From NCBI GenBank assembly GCA_019217005.1, contig JAHBNG010000074.1, forward strand, positions 1-64,000: a stretch of 64,000 nucleotides of DNA, given 5' to 3'. Positions 37,047 through 46,560 of the stretch are shown here, piece after piece (within the stretch, counting starts at the first letter, position 1; each line of letters starts with the position of its first letter). The position numbers and the translations under genes were made by a program. This stretch comes from Chloroflexi bacterium TSY. GTDB lineage: Bacteria > Chloroflexota > Anaerolineae > Caldilineales > Caldilineaceae. Under the pieces are notes generated by a model. It ran no database searches. It saw only the letters and a list, made by a program, of their open reading frames with translations, and was not told the DNA's origin.

Positions 37047-37985
37047 ATGACTTTCTCCGAATTCGCCCAAACTATCCGGCAGAATGTTGCCAAAGTCATT
37101 ATTGGCAAAGACGACGCGATTGAACTGATGCTGATTGCGTTACTTTGCGATGGGCATCTCTTATTGGAAGATGTGCCCGGCGTGGGTAAAACTACGCTGG
37201 CAAAGGCATTGGCGCGCAGTATTGACTGTACATTTGCCAGGATACAGTTTACACCTGATCTGCTACCCAGTGATGTAACAGGTATTAACTATTATAATCA
37301 GAAGAACCAGGATTTTGAGTTTCGACCGGGACCCGTTTTTAGCCAGGTGCTACTGGGCGATGAAATTAACCGTGCCACACCACGTACCCAGGCTGCCCTC
37401 TTGGAAGCAATGCAGGAGCAACAAGTAACGCTTGATAACGAGACCTATGTGCTGCCACGACCTTTTCTAACAATTGCGACACAAAATCCAATTGAGCTAG
37501 AGGGAACGTTTCCTTTGCCTGAGGCACAGTTAGACCGATTCTTGCTCCAAATCCGGTTGGGCTATCCGGGTTTTGATGAAGAGGAGGAAATTCTGCTGCA
37601 CTATGAGCGGCAGGATCCTCTAAAAGAGTTGCAAGCGGTGGTCACGGCAGAGCAGATCATCGAGCTTCAGAAGAATGTACGTGCGATCCATGTAAATGAA
37701 GATGTCCGGCGTTACATTGTAAAAATTGTACGAAGTACCCGCGAACATGAATCTGCTGAGTTGGGTGTTTCGCCCCGAGGAACGTTGGCGCTTTATCGAG
37801 CCAGTCAAGCATTTGCCGCCATTCGTGGTCGTGATTATGTCATTCCCAGCGATGTGCAGTTCCTCTGCCCGCCGCTCTTAACGCATCGGATTCACATTAG
37901 CCCACAGACGAGATTACGTGGTCGTACACCAGAACAGATTGTCGCAGAAATTGCCGAGACAATTCCTGTGCCAGTTGCAGAATAA
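37047..37985 (+). CDS. MoxR-family AAA+ ATPase
   Basis: 312 residues. Walker A is EDVPGVGKTTLAKAL and Walker B VLLGDEINRATPRTQAALLEAMQE; sensor 1 lies in LTIATQNPIELEGTFPLPEAQLDRF, all in the MoxR version. The C-terminal lid has GVSPRGTLALYRASQAFAAIRGRDYVIPSDVQ. MoxR proteins act as chaperone ATPases that help load cofactors or assemble complexes. In this gene order (MoxR-DUF58-DUF4129) the partner is unknown, often linked to envelope stress or transglutaminase-type membrane proteins. The next gene follows closely in the same direction. Confidence 0.93.
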   Translation: MTFSEFAQTIRQNVAKVIIGKDDAIELMLIALLCDGHLLLEDVPGVGKTTLAKALARSIDCTFARIQFTPDLLPSDVTGINYYNQKNQDFEFRPGPVFSQVLLGDEINRATPRTQAALLEAMQEQQVTLDNETYVLPRPFLTIATQNPIELEGTFPLPEAQLDRFLLQIRLGYPGFDEEEEILLHYERQDPLKELQAVVTAEQIIELQKNVRAIHVNEDVRRYIVKIVRSTREHESAELGVSPRGTLALYRASQAFAAIRGRDYVIPSDVQFLCPPLLTHRIHISPQTRLRGRTPEQIVAEIAETIPVPVAE

Positions 37986-38045
37986 GATTGACGATTGACG
38001 AATGTGTCAGCGACCATTCGTTTACGGCTGAGGGCTAGTTCTACT

Positions 38046-39353
38046 ATGATGTCATCAATTCCACGAAGCGGTAATTGGAGCCGCCGTGGTCGTCGCTTTA
38101 TCGATACGCAAAAGGATACCCAATTCAACGACGCCTGGATTGTGCTCGCTTTGATTTTGCTGGGTGTGGCAACTTTGGTCGATAGCATATACCTGACTGC
38201 CGCGTCCATCTTGATCTTCACCTTAACGGGATTAAGCTGGCTTTGGGGACGCTTTAGTCTAAACGGATTGGATTATAGACGTCAGTTTAGTGAGCAACGC
38301 GCCTTTCGAGGCGAAATAGTTCAATTAGAACTTGAAGTGCACAACCATAAACTACTGCCTTTGACTTGGCTTAACATTGTTGATAATTTCCCTCCCACAC
38401 TTCCTCTTGGGGATAAAGAACTCAAGCTAAATATTTCGACCAATCAAGCCGAAATGCGTACCTTCTGGATGGTGGGTCCATTTCAGCGAGTAACGCGTCG
38501 TTTTCAGATTGAATGTATCGAACGGGGCTTTTTCAAGTATGGTCCTGCACATTTTAATACAGGCGACGGTTTTGGATTCTTTAGCCGCAAGGCTGTGCTA
38601 CCAAACGAAGAACGCTTGATTGTTTACCCTCAACTTTATTCGGTCATTGACCTCCGTTTGCCCACCCGCAATCCATTTGGCGATTCGCGCACGCGCGGTC
38701 AATTGTATGAAGATCCGCTACGCACAGTGGGCATCCGCGAATGGCAGACAAATGACAACCTGCGGCGCGTCCATTGGAAAGCCACAGCTCGTCATCAAGA
38801 GATGTTGAGTCGGATCTATGAACCCAGCGAGGAGCAGCAAGTCTTGCTCTTTCTAAATGTCACGACCATGGAGCGTCACTGGCACGGATACATCCCAGAA
38901 CTGCAAGAGCGTACAATTAGTGTGGCTGGCAGCTTGGCGGCTCTCGCCAATGAGCAGCGATTACCGGTTGGGTTGATTGTCAACGGAGCGATGCCCGGCA
39001 GCGACCAAACCCTGCGTTTGTTACCAGGGCGTAGTCCTGGACAGCTTGTCCGTATTCTTGAAATGTTGGCCGCTGTGACGCCATATGCAACGCAACCGAT
39101 TGAAGAAATGCTCCTTCAAGAAGCACCACGTACACCTTGGGGCGCAACGCTTGTGGTCGTTACGGCAATCGCACATGACAGTTTGTTGGCCACAATGATG
39201 GATCTCGCCGCTGCGGGCCGGCGAGTTGTTCTCTTTACATTGGCTCAAGAACCACCAAGCGATGTTCTCCTGAATGTTCCAGTATATCATCTGCCGCATT
39301 TAGTTGATGATTTGGTTGCTCCAGAATTGATTGATGCAGAAAAGAACACCTGA
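38046..39353 (+). CDS. DUF58 domain protein, membrane-anchored
   Basis: I start at ATG 38046 (MMSSIPRSGNWSRRGRR); a TTG at 37995 is possible. About 435 residues. Two membrane helices near the N terminus (AWIVLALILLGVATLVDSIYL and TAASILIFTLTGLSWL) are followed by a beta-rich domain and the DUF58 core VGIREWQTNDNLRRVHWKATARHQEMLSRIYEPSEEQQVLLFLNV, which belongs to a vWA-like fold. The stop overlaps the start of the next gene. It is the usual partner of MoxR ATPases; molecular function is not established for the family. Confidence 0.88.
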   Translation: MMSSIPRSGNWSRRGRRFIDTQKDTQFNDAWIVLALILLGVATLVDSIYLTAASILIFTLTGLSWLWGRFSLNGLDYRRQFSEQRAFRGEIVQLELEVHNHKLLPLTWLNIVDNFPPTLPLGDKELKLNISTNQAEMRTFWMVGPFQRVTRRFQIECIERGFFKYGPAHFNTGDGFGFFSRKAVLPNEERLIVYPQLYSVIDLRLPTRNPFGDSRTRGQLYEDPLRTVGIREWQTNDNLRRVHWKATARHQEMLSRIYEPSEEQQVLLFLNVTTMERHWHGYIPELQERTISVAGSLAALANEQRLPVGLIVNGAMPGSDQTLRLLPGRSPGQLVRILEMLAAVTPYATQPIEEMLLQEAPRTPWGATLVVVTAIAHDSLLATMMDLAAAGRRVVLFTLAQEPPSDVLLNVPVYHLPHLVDDLVAPELIDAEKNT

Positions 39354-40843
39354 TGCTCTTAAGTAATCGGCGCCTCCGACTACTCTATATCTGTTTGGCT
39401 GGGATGGAAGTTGCTTGGTTTCTTCCTTTTGCGCTCCTCCTCATTCATCGCTGGCAAGATGAGATGAATGCGGTCGCTGCTGGCGTGACACAAAGACTAA
39501 ATGCTCTCATTGTTTTACCCCCTGGCTTGATTGCCTTGATGTTTTGGGCATTGCTACTCATCTACATTTTGGTTGCCGATCTAATTAATCAACGTCTCAT
39601 CTTATCACCCGGTCGTGAGCTATTGCTGGTTGCTGCAATGTTCATCACCACGTCACTGACGATCCGCCTCTCTCTCTATCCGACCATCAATGTATTCGAT
39701 TTTGGCTGGATCGGTCGTTCATTCAGTGCCGTCTTTAATTTTACAGACGGTACGCGGCCCGAATTAGTCATCATCTTGCTCAACCTTTTTCTCTGGTTGC
39801 GCGTTGTTCTTGCCACGGATCGCGATCTCTCATTTTTTAGCGTTGGATTGAGTTTTCGATTGGGCATGTTATTGGCTCTACTTGGCAATGGTCTGTTGGT
39901 TGCTCTAGCAGATCGATCTACGAATTGGGCAATCCAATCACTCTGGATCTTCTTTGGTTTTGGCTTAATCGCCGTTGCCATCGCACGTGTTGACGAAAAG
40001 GCTCTGATTGGTGATACAAGCAGTGGACGCCTAATGCCCTGGTCACGTCTTACACAGATCCTTATCGCAGTATTAATTGTCTTGGGCGTAGGAGTGGGCA
40101 TCACCGCTCTTATCACACCGGAAGTTGTGCGTACATTCTTGGCCTTCTTTTCACCACTTTGGTCTGCCATTGTCAATCTTTTCGTCTACTTCATTTTTGT
40201 CGTTGCCTGGTTGCTTACACCACTAATCAACTGGCTGGTGGAATTTCTCCGCGGTCAAGAATTGTTTATTAATCCAGAAACTTCTACCGGAGAAGGCGAA
40301 ATCGAGCGAGCTCCAATGGAAGACTTCCTTTCGTTGAGCGAGCGACTAGCACAAAACGATCTGCTTCGTTTTGCGCTAGTCGCTCTCGTTATCATGGGTG
40401 TAATTGGGCTGCTCTGGCTCTTTTATGCACGGACCCAAAGGCAGAATCGTACCGATGAAGATGAGGAGCTTGGAGTGGGTGAGGTTGATCTGGGAGGCAA
40501 TGCGCTACGACGGAGCCTGGAACAACTACGCAATTTAGCTAGCTTAATGCGGCGTTTTGGTCTGAGCAATCAGTTGCTCGATGCCATCACCATCGAGAAT
40601 ATGTACGCTAACCTGAGCCGGCTCGCACGGCAACGCGGCTATCCCCGACGCATCAATCAACCGCCTGATCAATATCTTCCGGAACTTGTCAAAGCGTTTC
40701 CTGCGGAGCCTGGCCGACTGGCCCGCCTAACTGACGCTTATATGCGTGTTCACTATGGAGATCGGCCAGTGACGGGCCGTGAATTGAAATTACTGCGGCA
40801 AGACTATGAACAAGTGAAGGAAACGGAGATACATAAAATATAG
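39353..40843 (+). CDS. Membrane protein with C-terminal DUF4129
   Basis: 496 residues. About eight hydrophobic helices lie in residues ~10-275 and one more at ~345-362 (FALVALVIMGVIGLLWLF). The cytoplasmic tail (residues ~380-496) reads NALRRSLEQLRNLASLMRRFGL, IENMYANLSRLARQRGYPRRINQPPDQYLPELVKAFP and LTDAYMRVHYGDRPVTGRELKLLRQDY, the DUF4129 pattern. Such proteins often carry a transglutaminase domain in front of DUF4129, but it is absent here. The start codon overlaps the DUF58 stop. Third gene of the MoxR operon. Confidence 0.85.
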   Translation: MLLSNRRLRLLYICLAGMEVAWFLPFALLLIHRWQDEMNAVAAGVTQRLNALIVLPPGLIALMFWALLLIYILVADLINQRLILSPGRELLLVAAMFITTSLTIRLSLYPTINVFDFGWIGRSFSAVFNFTDGTRPELVIILLNLFLWLRVVLATDRDLSFFSVGLSFRLGMLLALLGNGLLVALADRSTNWAIQSLWIFFGFGLIAVAIARVDEKALIGDTSSGRLMPWSRLTQILIAVLIVLGVGVGITALITPEVVRTFLAFFSPLWSAIVNLFVYFIFVVAWLLTPLINWLVEFLRGQELFINPETSTGEGEIERAPMEDFLSLSERLAQNDLLRFALVALVIMGVIGLLWLFYARTQRQNRTDEDEELGVGEVDLGGNALRRSLEQLRNLASLMRRFGLSNQLLDAITIENMYANLSRLARQRGYPRRINQPPDQYLPELVKAFPAEPGRLARLTDAYMRVHYGDRPVTGRELKLLRQDYEQVKETEIHKI

Positions 40844-40862
40844 AACAAAATCAAAAGAAATT

Positions 40863-42009
40863 GTGCTAATCAGACCATTCTACTACTTGTTCATATTCCT
40901 GTTATCCTCGGCATACAGACCACGCAGAACTACTTTACAACCCATCATTGCCGGACTCTATCTGTATTCATATTTATCAATTGGATCTCCTGCCCAAGCG
41001 CAAGAGCCATTGACTTGGTCGCCACCTGCGCTGAAAAACCCGATTACGATTGAGATCACGAATAGGAGTGAGCCAGTACTCAGTTTTTGTACAAGCTGGG
41101 ATGGACCTTATGGCTGTGTGAGCGATGAACAAGACTATGTTTTGCGGTTGCCGGATGAACCTCTGACATATGGTTTAACCGTGAATGGGGGGCGTAACAT
41201 TGTGATCATCGGTGGCGAAATTGTGATTCCCTGGCAAGGCGAGAACCCAGATATACCGTCTCGTACAATGTTGAAATTAAAAGCGTCCACCGGCATCGTT
41301 CACATCGAAGGATTGTTGGGGCGTGGTGATGATATCAGCGAAGGGATTCAGATTGCCGCGCCGGATGCGATTGTCCAGATCCAGAATGTGCGTATCGAAG
41401 GAATTCATGCGCGTGATCAAGTTGAATTCACGGACAACCATCCAGACATTATCCAGACTTGGGGTTAAGGAGTTACGAATCGACCATTTGACCGGCTCCA
41501 CTGATTACCAGGGGCTTTATCTCAAAAATGATGGCGACGCAGTCTATGAATTGGATGCTCCACCTCACGGTGCTGTTATTGCGAAGCATATCAATCTCGT
41601 TGGTCTGCCAACGGCGCGCTATCAGTTCTGGTTTCAGCCTGAGCCGGGCTATGGCGATATCGTATTAGAGGATGTCTGGATTCAGGTGCCTTCTGAGCGG
41701 CGAGGTAGACTGCTCAAGTCCGTTTTTCCAGAACCCGACATCAGAGAGTTCCCTCGGCATCAAGCGCAACTCAGGCAAAATCGTGATGGAATACCCTATG
41801 TAGAATGGTCCTCAACAACCGAGCCGAAGGTGATCGGACGCATCAACTCCGGCTCTCCACCCAACGGCGATTTCGTTCCACCAGGCGTTGCTGGAATTGG
41901 TTATGTCTCGCCTGGTTACTTGCCTAATCTGCTTAAAAGACAGTTCCGTCGAACGCCCCTACTTCGCAAGATGCTCTTGGAAGAGCCAGCACAGCACTTG
42001 TTTGAGTAA
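40863..42009 (+). pseudogene. Exported protein of unknown function, one-base frameshift
   Basis: GTG start at 40863, 20 nt after the previous gene. The N terminus has a signal-peptide-like stretch (IIAGLYLYSYLSIGSPAQAQ). The following ~330 residues are rich in short beta strands (NIVIIGGEIVIPWQG, GIVHIEGLLGRGDDISEGIQIAAPDAIVQIQNVRIEGIHARDQ, HGAVIAKHINLVGLPTARYQFWF), suggesting a right-handed beta helix. The frame ends at 41466 (HPDIIQTWG-stop) and continues in another frame as KELRIDHLTGSTDYQGLYLKNDG to 42009. One extra G at TGGGGTT (about 41459) would restore it. I do not recognise the family. Confidence 0.6.
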
Positions 42010-42026
42010 TCCGATTGAATACAAAA

Positions 42027-42869
42027 TTAATCCCAGGTTCGCTTCAACTCATCGCTTACCTGTATGACCAATGCCGGTCCCATCTGATCAATCTCTAATC
42101 GCACCCTATCCCCATCTTTCACCGGTTCCAAACCATAATGATGCGTTCCTGTGGGAACCACATCTCCAGGCTCAAGTGGCAGGACCTTTGTCACCTCAAC
42201 AAGCAATTCGGCGATGTGTCGATCCATATTGTTGGTCGAAAAATCATGGCGTATCTCGTCGTTGACCCAAAGCCTGACGCCCAACTCATTTGGCGCTTCA
42301 ATCTCATCTGCAGTCACCAAGGCAGGCCCCATTGGTCCAAAGGTGTGCCAGCTTTTGCCTAAGAAAAAGCCACCGGGCAGGCCACGCGCCGATACATCCA
42401 TGAATTGCGTGTAGCCAAAAACAGAACTCATCGCTTCATCGGTCGAAAGATAACTAGCTGACTTGCCAATAACGATGGCAAATTCTGGCTCAAAGTGAAA
42501 GACACTGGCCTCCGCTGGCGGTAGTTTTACCGTATCACCTACACCGATCACTGAATTTGGAGACTTGAGAAATGCGTTGAACTCGGTCCGCTCGGGTGAC
42601 CCTGGCTCTAGATAGTTTCCTGCCAAGCAGACAAGCTGTGCTGGTTTTGGGACTGGTGGCCTCAAGCGAACCGAATCGAGCGCAACCCCGGGTTGATTTT
42701 CTAGTATCTCCTCGATTCTCGGGCGAAGCCATGCCCAATTCGTAATCATCATCGGAACCATTTCTTGTGCCGAATGTGCTCCCAATTCGTCCAGCACTGC
42801 AGAAACATCAAAGATCTGATCTCCCTTCAGAATGCCAGGTACATATTCATTATAGAGTACGAATTTCAT
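42027..42869 (-). CDS. Fumarylacetoacetate hydrolase family protein
   Basis: 280 residues, with GGAGGG 6 nt before the ATG. The FAH fold is shown by LVCLAGNYLEPG near the start of the catalytic domain, FHFEPEFAIVIGKSA (metal-binding Glu residues), GYTQFMDVSARG, FFLGKSWHTFGPMGPALVT and GDVVPTGTHHYGLEPVKDGDRVRLEIDQMG. The family cleaves or isomerises C-C bonds next to carbonyls (fumarylpyruvate, diketo-sugar acids and so on). With two MDR dehydrogenases upstream on the same strand, a diketo sugar-acid or aromatic-product pathway is plausible, but the substrate cannot be fixed from sequence. Confidence 0.85.
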   Translation of the reverse strand: MKFVLYNEYVPGILKGDQIFDVSAVLDELGAHSAQEMVPMMITNWAWLRPRIEEILENQPGVALDSVRLRPPVPKPAQLVCLAGNYLEPGSPERTEFNAFLKSPNSVIGVGDTVKLPPAEASVFHFEPEFAIVIGKSASYLSTDEAMSSVFGYTQFMDVSARGLPGGFFLGKSWHTFGPMGPALVTADEIEAPNELGVRLWVNDEIRHDFSTNNMDRHIAELLVEVTKVLPLEPGDVVPTGTHHYGLEPVKDGDRVRLEIDQMGPALVIQVSDELKRTWD

Positions 42870-42950
42870 TTGGTCCCTCCTTGTTTAATAAGACCGAGGA
42901 TGAGGCGAAGGCTGAGGAAGATCTATGTCGCCTCATCCTTATCCTTCACC

Positions 42951-43994
42951 TTACACCCCAGATCCAACAGCAATCTTAACGACTGTTTCTCCGTCCAGCT
43001 CATATTTTCCGTCCAGTGCATCGAAACCGTCGCACACGCGTTCGAGTGGCAACACATGGCTAACCATATCAGCAAAAGGGAGTTCATTATTTTCGAGAAC
43101 GGCCATCCCGCGTACAAAGTGGTGATAACGGCTGCCCCAAATTCCTTCTAGGTGTAGATTGGGACGTAGAAAGTGAACGTTTGGGTTCAATTCAATGGAG
43201 CCAACATCCACAAAATGGCCGACTTCTACGAATGTTCCATCCTGCTTCACGTAGCCAAATCCTTCCGGCACGGCGGGTAGAAATCCTGCGCATTCAAAAA
43301 CCACATCTGCCCCTTCACCGCGTGGAGTGTGGCTCATGACCAATTCCCGGCGTTCTTCCAATATGGGCACATCTTCGATATCGACCGTAACATGGGCACC
43401 CAGGCGTTTTGCCAACTCCAGACGCTTAGCTGGTCCACCGATCATGATGAGCCGTGCTGCACCGCTCAATTTGGCCACGACCATTGTCATGAGCCCAATT
43501 GCACCTGAGCCTTGAACGATTACCGTATCACCAATTTGGATGTTGGCCCGCATGACGGCGTGAACGCCAATCGCAAACGGCTCGGATAGCACACCCACCT
43601 TCGGAGGCGTTTCTGTTTTGATGAAGCAATTCATCGAATCGGAGAGATAGATGAAATCGGCGAAACCACCTGAAAATGGCTCACTACTGCCCCGATAACC
43701 ATAAGCTACGCCGCTGTTGCGCGGATGGAAAACAACGCGATCCCCCTCTTTGAGAGGATTGCCAAGATAATCCTCTTTCACCCCTTTACCGAGAGCAGCA
43801 ACAATTCCAACATTTTCGTGGCCCAACAAGGTCTCCTCTTCGAATTTTTGTTGCCATTTATGAAGGTCTGTGCCGCAAATGCCGCCCAGTTCCTGCTTAA
43901 TCAGAATGGTATCTGGCGCTGGATCAGGAACAGGATACTCTCGAATCTCAAAATCTTGACCCTCGCAGACGACAACGCGCCCAGTTTGTGCCAT
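42951..43994 (-). CDS. Zinc-dependent MDR alcohol dehydrogenase (copy 1)
   Basis: I start at ATG 43994 (MAQTGRVVVCEGQDFEIREY), which has AGGAG 7 nt upstream; an ATG at 44000 is too close to it. About 347 residues. The catalytic zinc region is GGICGTDLHKWQ and ETLLGHENVGIV, and the NAD loop IVQGSGAIGLMTMVVAKLSGAARLIMIGG. The four-Cys structural zinc lobe of most alcohol dehydrogenases is missing, replaced by FHPRNSGVAYGYRG. VVFECAGFLPAVPEGFGYVKQDGTFVEVGHFVD completes the fold. It is closely related to the next copy (44113-45168), so the pair arose by tandem duplication. The substrate is unknown. Confidence 0.88.
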   Translation of the reverse strand: MAQTGRVVVCEGQDFEIREYPVPDPAPDTILIKQELGGICGTDLHKWQQKFEEETLLGHENVGIVAALGKGVKEDYLGNPLKEGDRVVFHPRNSGVAYGYRGSSEPFSGGFADFIYLSDSMNCFIKTETPPKVGVLSEPFAIGVHAVMRANIQIGDTVIVQGSGAIGLMTMVVAKLSGAARLIMIGGPAKRLELAKRLGAHVTVDIEDVPILEERRELVMSHTPRGEGADVVFECAGFLPAVPEGFGYVKQDGTFVEVGHFVDVGSIELNPNVHFLRPNLHLEGIWGSRYHHFVRGMAVLENNELPFADMVSHVLPLERVCDGFDALDGKYELDGETVVKIAVGSGV

Positions 43995-44016
43995 AGTCAT
44001 GCTCCTTTTGTTCGGG

Positions 44017-44091
44017 GTGTGTACGACAAAGTGCGCAAATGGAGTTTGCACAGTCAGAGAGTCTACTCCATTTACAAACTTTGGAACACAC
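44017..44091. repeat. Repeat H copy 3
   Basis: GTGTGTACGACAAAGTGCGC ... CTCCATTTACAAACTTTGGA, with inverted ends. It sits between the two tandem MDR genes and may reduce read-through between them. Confidence 0.6.
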
Positions 44092-44112
44092 TATCCCTTG
44101 TCCAAGATCTAC

Positions 44113-45168
44113 TTACCTCGCATTTCCGCCCAACGCAATCTTCACAACCGTTTCATCACCTAGTCGATAGGTGCCATTCAGGGCCTGGAAACCATCCAAC
44201 GTCTTCTCCAAGGGCAACACGTGGCTGACCATATCACCATAAGGATACTCATTTTTTTCAAGGAGGCGCAGACCACGGACAAAATCTTCCGTGCGGCTGC
44301 CCCAGATCGCCTCAAAGCGAAGATTGCGCCGCATCATCAATTGATTAATGTTGAGATCGATTGAGCCCATGTCGACAAAATGTCCGACCTCGACAAAGGT
44401 TCCGCTGTGCCGCACATAACCTAATCCTTCAGGTGTTGCTGGGAGGAACCCTGCACACTCGAAAACCACATCTGCCCCTTTGCCATTTGGCGTATGTGAA
44501 AGAACGATTTCACGCCGTTCATCTACAGAAGGTACCTCTTCGATATTGATGGTGACGTCTGCCCCAAGTCTTTTGGCCAATGCCAGCCGATCAGCCGGAC
44601 CACCGACGACGATCACTTGTGCTGCACCGCTGTGCTTTGCACAATTTGCTGTGACAAGCCCAATCGCGCCGGAGCCCTGTACGATCACTGTATCACCTAA
44701 CTTCACATCACCGCGCAACACAGCATGAACACCGACAGTGAATGGCTCCGTGATGACTGCTACCTCGGCCGGGGCTTCAGTTTGTAGAAATACTGTATTG
44801 GGAAGTCCAACGTAGACATAATCACTAAATCCGCCTGTAAAGTCGATGGGATCTCCTGGTGGCTGGAAACCGTAGGCCCCATTGCCATCTGTCCCGGGCT
44901 TGACGATAATCCGATCGCCTTCGCGAACTGGTCGCCCTACATGATCTGCGGTGACCCCTTGGCCGATTGCTTCAATCACCCCGCACAATTCGTGGCCCAG
45001 AATGGTCTCGCGTCCGATACCATTTTGCCACATGTGCAAATCTGTTCCACAAATGCCGGACATTTCTTGTCGAAGCAGCAAAGTGCCCGGTGCTGGATCT
45101 GGAACAGGGTACTCACGAATTTCGAATTCTTGGCCGTGAGCAATAACGGAACGTCCTGTTCGTGCCAT
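44113..45168 (-). CDS. Zinc-dependent MDR alcohol dehydrogenase (copy 2)
   Basis: 351 residues; GGAG lies upstream of ATG 45168. SGICGTDLHMWQNGIGRETILGHELCGVIEAIGQG holds the catalytic zinc ligands, and VIVQGSGAIGLVTANCAKHSGAAQVIVVGG the NAD site. The structural zinc lobe is again absent. It aligns with copy 1 along its entire length (FECAGFLPATPEGLGYVRHSGTFVEVGHFVDMGSIDLN against the matching stretch there). The insertion KPGTDGNGAYGFQPPGDPID near residue 95 differs, which suggests different substrates. It is first in a minus-strand unit with copy 1 and the FAH-family gene. Confidence 0.88.
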   Translation of the reverse strand: MARTGRSVIAHGQEFEIREYPVPDPAPGTLLLRQEMSGICGTDLHMWQNGIGRETILGHELCGVIEAIGQGVTADHVGRPVREGDRIIVKPGTDGNGAYGFQPPGDPIDFTGGFSDYVYVGLPNTVFLQTEAPAEVAVITEPFTVGVHAVLRGDVKLGDTVIVQGSGAIGLVTANCAKHSGAAQVIVVGGPADRLALAKRLGADVTINIEEVPSVDERREIVLSHTPNGKGADVVFECAGFLPATPEGLGYVRHSGTFVEVGHFVDMGSIDLNINQLMMRRNLRFEAIWGSRTEDFVRGLRLLEKNEYPYGDMVSHVLPLEKTLDGFQALNGTYRLGDETVVKIALGGNAR

Positions 45169-45225
45169 AATCTTTATTTCTCCTTTAGAGTTAGTTTAGG
45201 AACTGGTATTCATTAGAGTAACCAA

Positions 45226-45630
45226 TTATTTTTTCTGATATGGACAATATCCTGGCTTTGGTCCAATTGCAGGATGATTGCGGCATATCTCTGGTCGCTT
45301 ATCATAAATCGTGCAGATTCGACTTTGTGCTTCCAAAAAAATACAGTCCAAGTTGGGACGTCGGGCTAGGGTAAACTTGCCCTGACTCAGATTATAGTGC
45401 TCAATAACGCCTTGTTGCTTCAGCTTCCGTGCTATGCGCTTGAGTCGACCTTGTGCGTCAAATGGATCGACAAGCTCCATCCGGATCAAGTCCTCTAGAG
45501 TTGCTTCTACTGGCATTCGACAACAAAATGATTTGCAATCATCACAAAGCCCCGATCGATATTTTGTCCATGTATCTGTATTGTCGATACTGACGATTGT
45601 GGGTATTGAGGGCATTGGATTCTTTCTCAA
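45226..45630 (-). CDS. YkgJ-family cysteine-cluster protein
   Basis: 134 residues. CDDCKSFCC near residue 30, then CIFLEAQSRICTIYDKRPEICRNHP and YCPYQKK at the end give the eight-cysteine YkgJ pattern (CxxCxxxCC ... C-x8-C-x-IYxxRPxxCRxxP). Such proteins bind zinc or an iron-sulfur cluster; function is unknown. Start ATG 45630; an internal Met at 45615 is possible. Confidence 0.85.
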   Translation of the reverse strand: MRKNPMPSIPTIVSIDNTDTWTKYRSGLCDDCKSFCCRMPVEATLEDLIRMELVDPFDAQGRLKRIARKLKQQGVIEHYNLSQGKFTLARRPNLDCIFLEAQSRICTIYDKRPEICRNHPAIGPKPGYCPYQKK

Positions 45631-45996
45631 GTTGCAAAATGGGTAATGACCTGTTCGTAACGGATCTAATTATAGTGCGGTTGTGATGAAAACAGTAGAT
45701 TTCCTTGCTCCTACCGGACGAATCAAACTCCGGTTTTCAAACAGAGCTCTCTTTAGAAGTCCAAGTACAGATAGCTCTTGGGTGGATATTTTGTGCCCTC
45801 CATACCGTATGTTTGTAGTTGACTAGCCGTTTTCGACGAGGTTCCTCTGCACCACAATTACGTTTTCCTTTAAACTAGAAATTATCACATAGGGCTCAGT
45901 TTAGAAGTGGGTTAATGTGAATCGTGGTGCGTCGAAGACCCTATGCAGATTGATAGCGATAGCGAGTTTTAAGCCTTAAACTTGGAGGTAAATACA
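45631..45996. other. Gene-free stretch between divergent genes, with repeat B copy 5
   Basis: Repeat B5 occupies 45666-45755. The remainder should contain the promoters of ykgJ-like and the J-domain gene; none can be named with confidence. Confidence 0.5.
45666..45755 (+). repeat. Repeat B copy 5 (diverged)
   Basis: TTATAGTGCGGTTGTGATGA ... CAGAGCTCTCTTTAG. Inner arms AAAACAGTAGATTT and AAACTCCGGTTTT pair only partly, so this copy has lost some of its hairpin. Confidence 0.6.
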
Positions 45997-46383
45997 ATGA
46001 CAAATCACTATGCAGTCTTGGATTTGCCCGAAGATGCATCTTTCGAACAAATTCGAGCACAATTCAGACGACTTGTCCGGATTTTTCATCCAGACAGCTT
46101 TCGAGATGAAGTGGACAAGCAATTTGCCGAACGTAAACTCCGGGACATTAATATAGCATACAATGCTTTACTTGAGAATCTAAAGTTTCGAGAAGCCCAA
46201 AAACAATCACACAACCGAGCGGCAGATACTCATAAATGGCCGAGAAAGCAATCTGTACGAAACACCACGTCAAACCATGAACAGTATACAAAAAATGATC
46301 CGCGCCAACTCTATCTCGTTATGTCTGTATTGCTTTTGACTTTAGGGGGAATTTTGTTTCGCATGATCATGTTGCTCGGATAG
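45997..46383 (+). CDS. J-domain protein with C-terminal membrane anchor
   Basis: ATG 45997 (MTNHYAVLDLPEDASFEQIR) with GGAGG upstream; 128 residues. The J domain is complete: helix II RAQFRRLVRIF, the invariant HPD in IFHPDSF, and helix III AERKLRDINIAYNALLE. A charged linker of ~45 residues leads to one membrane helix (LYLVMSVLLLTLGGILFRMIML) at the very end. No Gly/Phe or zinc-finger region. It would recruit and stimulate a DnaK at the membrane surface. The substrate is unknown. Confidence 0.9.
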   Translation: MTNHYAVLDLPEDASFEQIRAQFRRLVRIFHPDSFRDEVDKQFAERKLRDINIAYNALLENLKFREAQKQSHNRAADTHKWPRKQSVRNTTSNHEQYTKNDPRQLYLVMSVLLLTLGGILFRMIMLLG

Positions 46384-46387
46384 ACTC

Positions 46388-46560
46388 AGACTTGACATAC
46401 TCCCCATAGATAAATCTAGGGGATTCTAGGGTCAAGCAGCGAGTGCCCGCAACGTGACAGCAGTCACGTCGGGTCTTACATCGCCTAGCCTATGGGAAGA
46501 TGCCCCTTCCCGTTGAATATTCAAGGCGGCGTTCTGGTCGCGGTCGTGGATGACACTACA
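46388..46560 (-). ncRNA. Candidate omega RNA (reRNA) at the tnpB 3' end
   Basis: In IS200/IS605 elements the guide RNA of TnpB comes from the tnpB 3' end and the element's end. Here the region after the tnpB stop has a hairpin (CCCCTAGATTTATCTATGGGG), followed by the element boundary. The extent is a guess by analogy; no structure was computed. Confidence 0.3.
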
